Source: Campylobacterota bacterium | GTDB taxonomy: Bacteria; Campylobacterota; Campylobacteria; Campylobacterales; Sulfurovaceae | Length of the DNA stretch: 6,153 nucleotides | Direction: 5' to 3' | NCBI GenBank assembly: GCA_015488875.1 | Contig: WFMX01000099.1 | Location: 1-6,153 of the forward strand | Shown: in pieces, positions 6,147 through 6,153 of the stretch | How the letters are laid out: the number at the start of each line of letters is the position of its first letter | Numbering within the stretch: the first letter of the stretch is position 1 | Program-made: the position numbers and the translations under genes | The notes under the pieces: model-generated | What the model was told of the DNA's origin: nothing | Databases searched by the model: none | What the model saw: only the letters and a program-made list of their open reading frames with translations

Positions 6147-6153
6147 ATGAGAT

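Larger units (their letters stand above)
5915..6149. repeat. Long foldback (inverted-repeat) element, MITE-like or structured RNA
   Basis: The two arms pair over about 39 positions. 5945-5960 (TAGGGGTCTAGTGATT) pairs with 6105-6120 (AATTGTTAGACCCCTA): 13 Watson-Crick and 3 G-T pairs. After a C/C mismatch, 5936-5943 pairs with 6122-6129, including three G-T pairs. After a short internal loop, 5924-5932 (TTTTTGGAT) pairs perfectly with 6132-6140. After another loop, 5915-5920 pairs with 6144-6149. The enclosed 144 nt hold two further clear hairpins. Ends flanked by TA would suit a mobile element that duplicates TA, but the right arm runs to the window edge and true ends are not defined. No transposase is encoded, so a non-autonomous element is one reading and a transcribed structured RNA another. 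Confidence 0.6.
5790..6153. other. Repeat-rich stretch after the operon without a credible gene
   Basis: No ORF here has a ribosome binding site together with a recognisable protein. The DNA looks more GC-rich than the genes by eye and is built from palindromic pieces: the hairpin after the operon, an imperfect direct repeat, a long foldback with internal hairpins, and fragments such as GGGCGTAGCCTGTCGAAA (5874-5891) and CGTTCGCTTCGCTCACG (6073-6089). Such fragments resemble dispersed extragenic palindromes seen in many bacterial genomes. No tRNA, rRNA or transposase is visible. Confidence 0.6.

Overview
The window carries one complete tripartite RND-type efflux operon on the + strand (147-5789), preceded by a very AT-rich promoter region and followed by a palindrome-rich, apparently non-coding stretch that runs off the right edge. 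Moderate-to-low GC, heavy use of AGA (Arg), ATA (Ile) and CTA (Leu) codons, AAGGAG-type ribosome binding sites and a TolC homologue with an NVFGFKL motif suggest a Campylobacterota bacterium (Sulfurovum/Sulfurimonas-like). This placement is inference; no rRNA or marker gene is present to confirm it.

Layout: 1-146 is a promoter region with an extended -10 box (TGCTATAAT) inside a small dyad. Then come four tightly packed genes: a TolC-family outer-membrane channel (147-1580), a short periplasmic adaptor (1577-2428), the N-terminal half of an RND permease (2425-4068) and its C-terminal half (4068-5789). The overlaps are 4, 4 and 1 nt (ATGA, ATGA, TAATG), so this is one transcription unit with translational coupling. 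An 8-bp hairpin lies just after the last stop codon.

How the genes work together: the permease sits in the inner membrane and uses proton influx to drive export, the adaptor bridges the periplasm, and the TolC homologue forms the outer-membrane exit duct. The permease is normally one polypeptide of about 1,040-1,100 residues with 12 membrane segments. Here it is encoded as two six-segment proteins, cut in the cytoplasmic linker between TM6 and TM7. The proton-relay residues are divided between them: Asp429 is in the first half, and Arg470, Arg501 and Thr508 are in the second. The second half has its own strong Shine-Dalgarno sequence, so the break looks like a genuine gene arrangement rather than a decayed frameshift. 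The substrate cannot be told from the sequence.

5790-6153 shows no convincing gene. It contains an imperfect 28-bp direct repeat and a foldback structure in which about 5915-5960 pairs with about 6105-6149 (some 39 base pairs with small interruptions), enclosing two further clear hairpins. It looks like a MITE-like or other mobile palindromic element, or a structured RNA, and its right arm reaches the window edge, where a possible ribosome binding site for a following gene lies.
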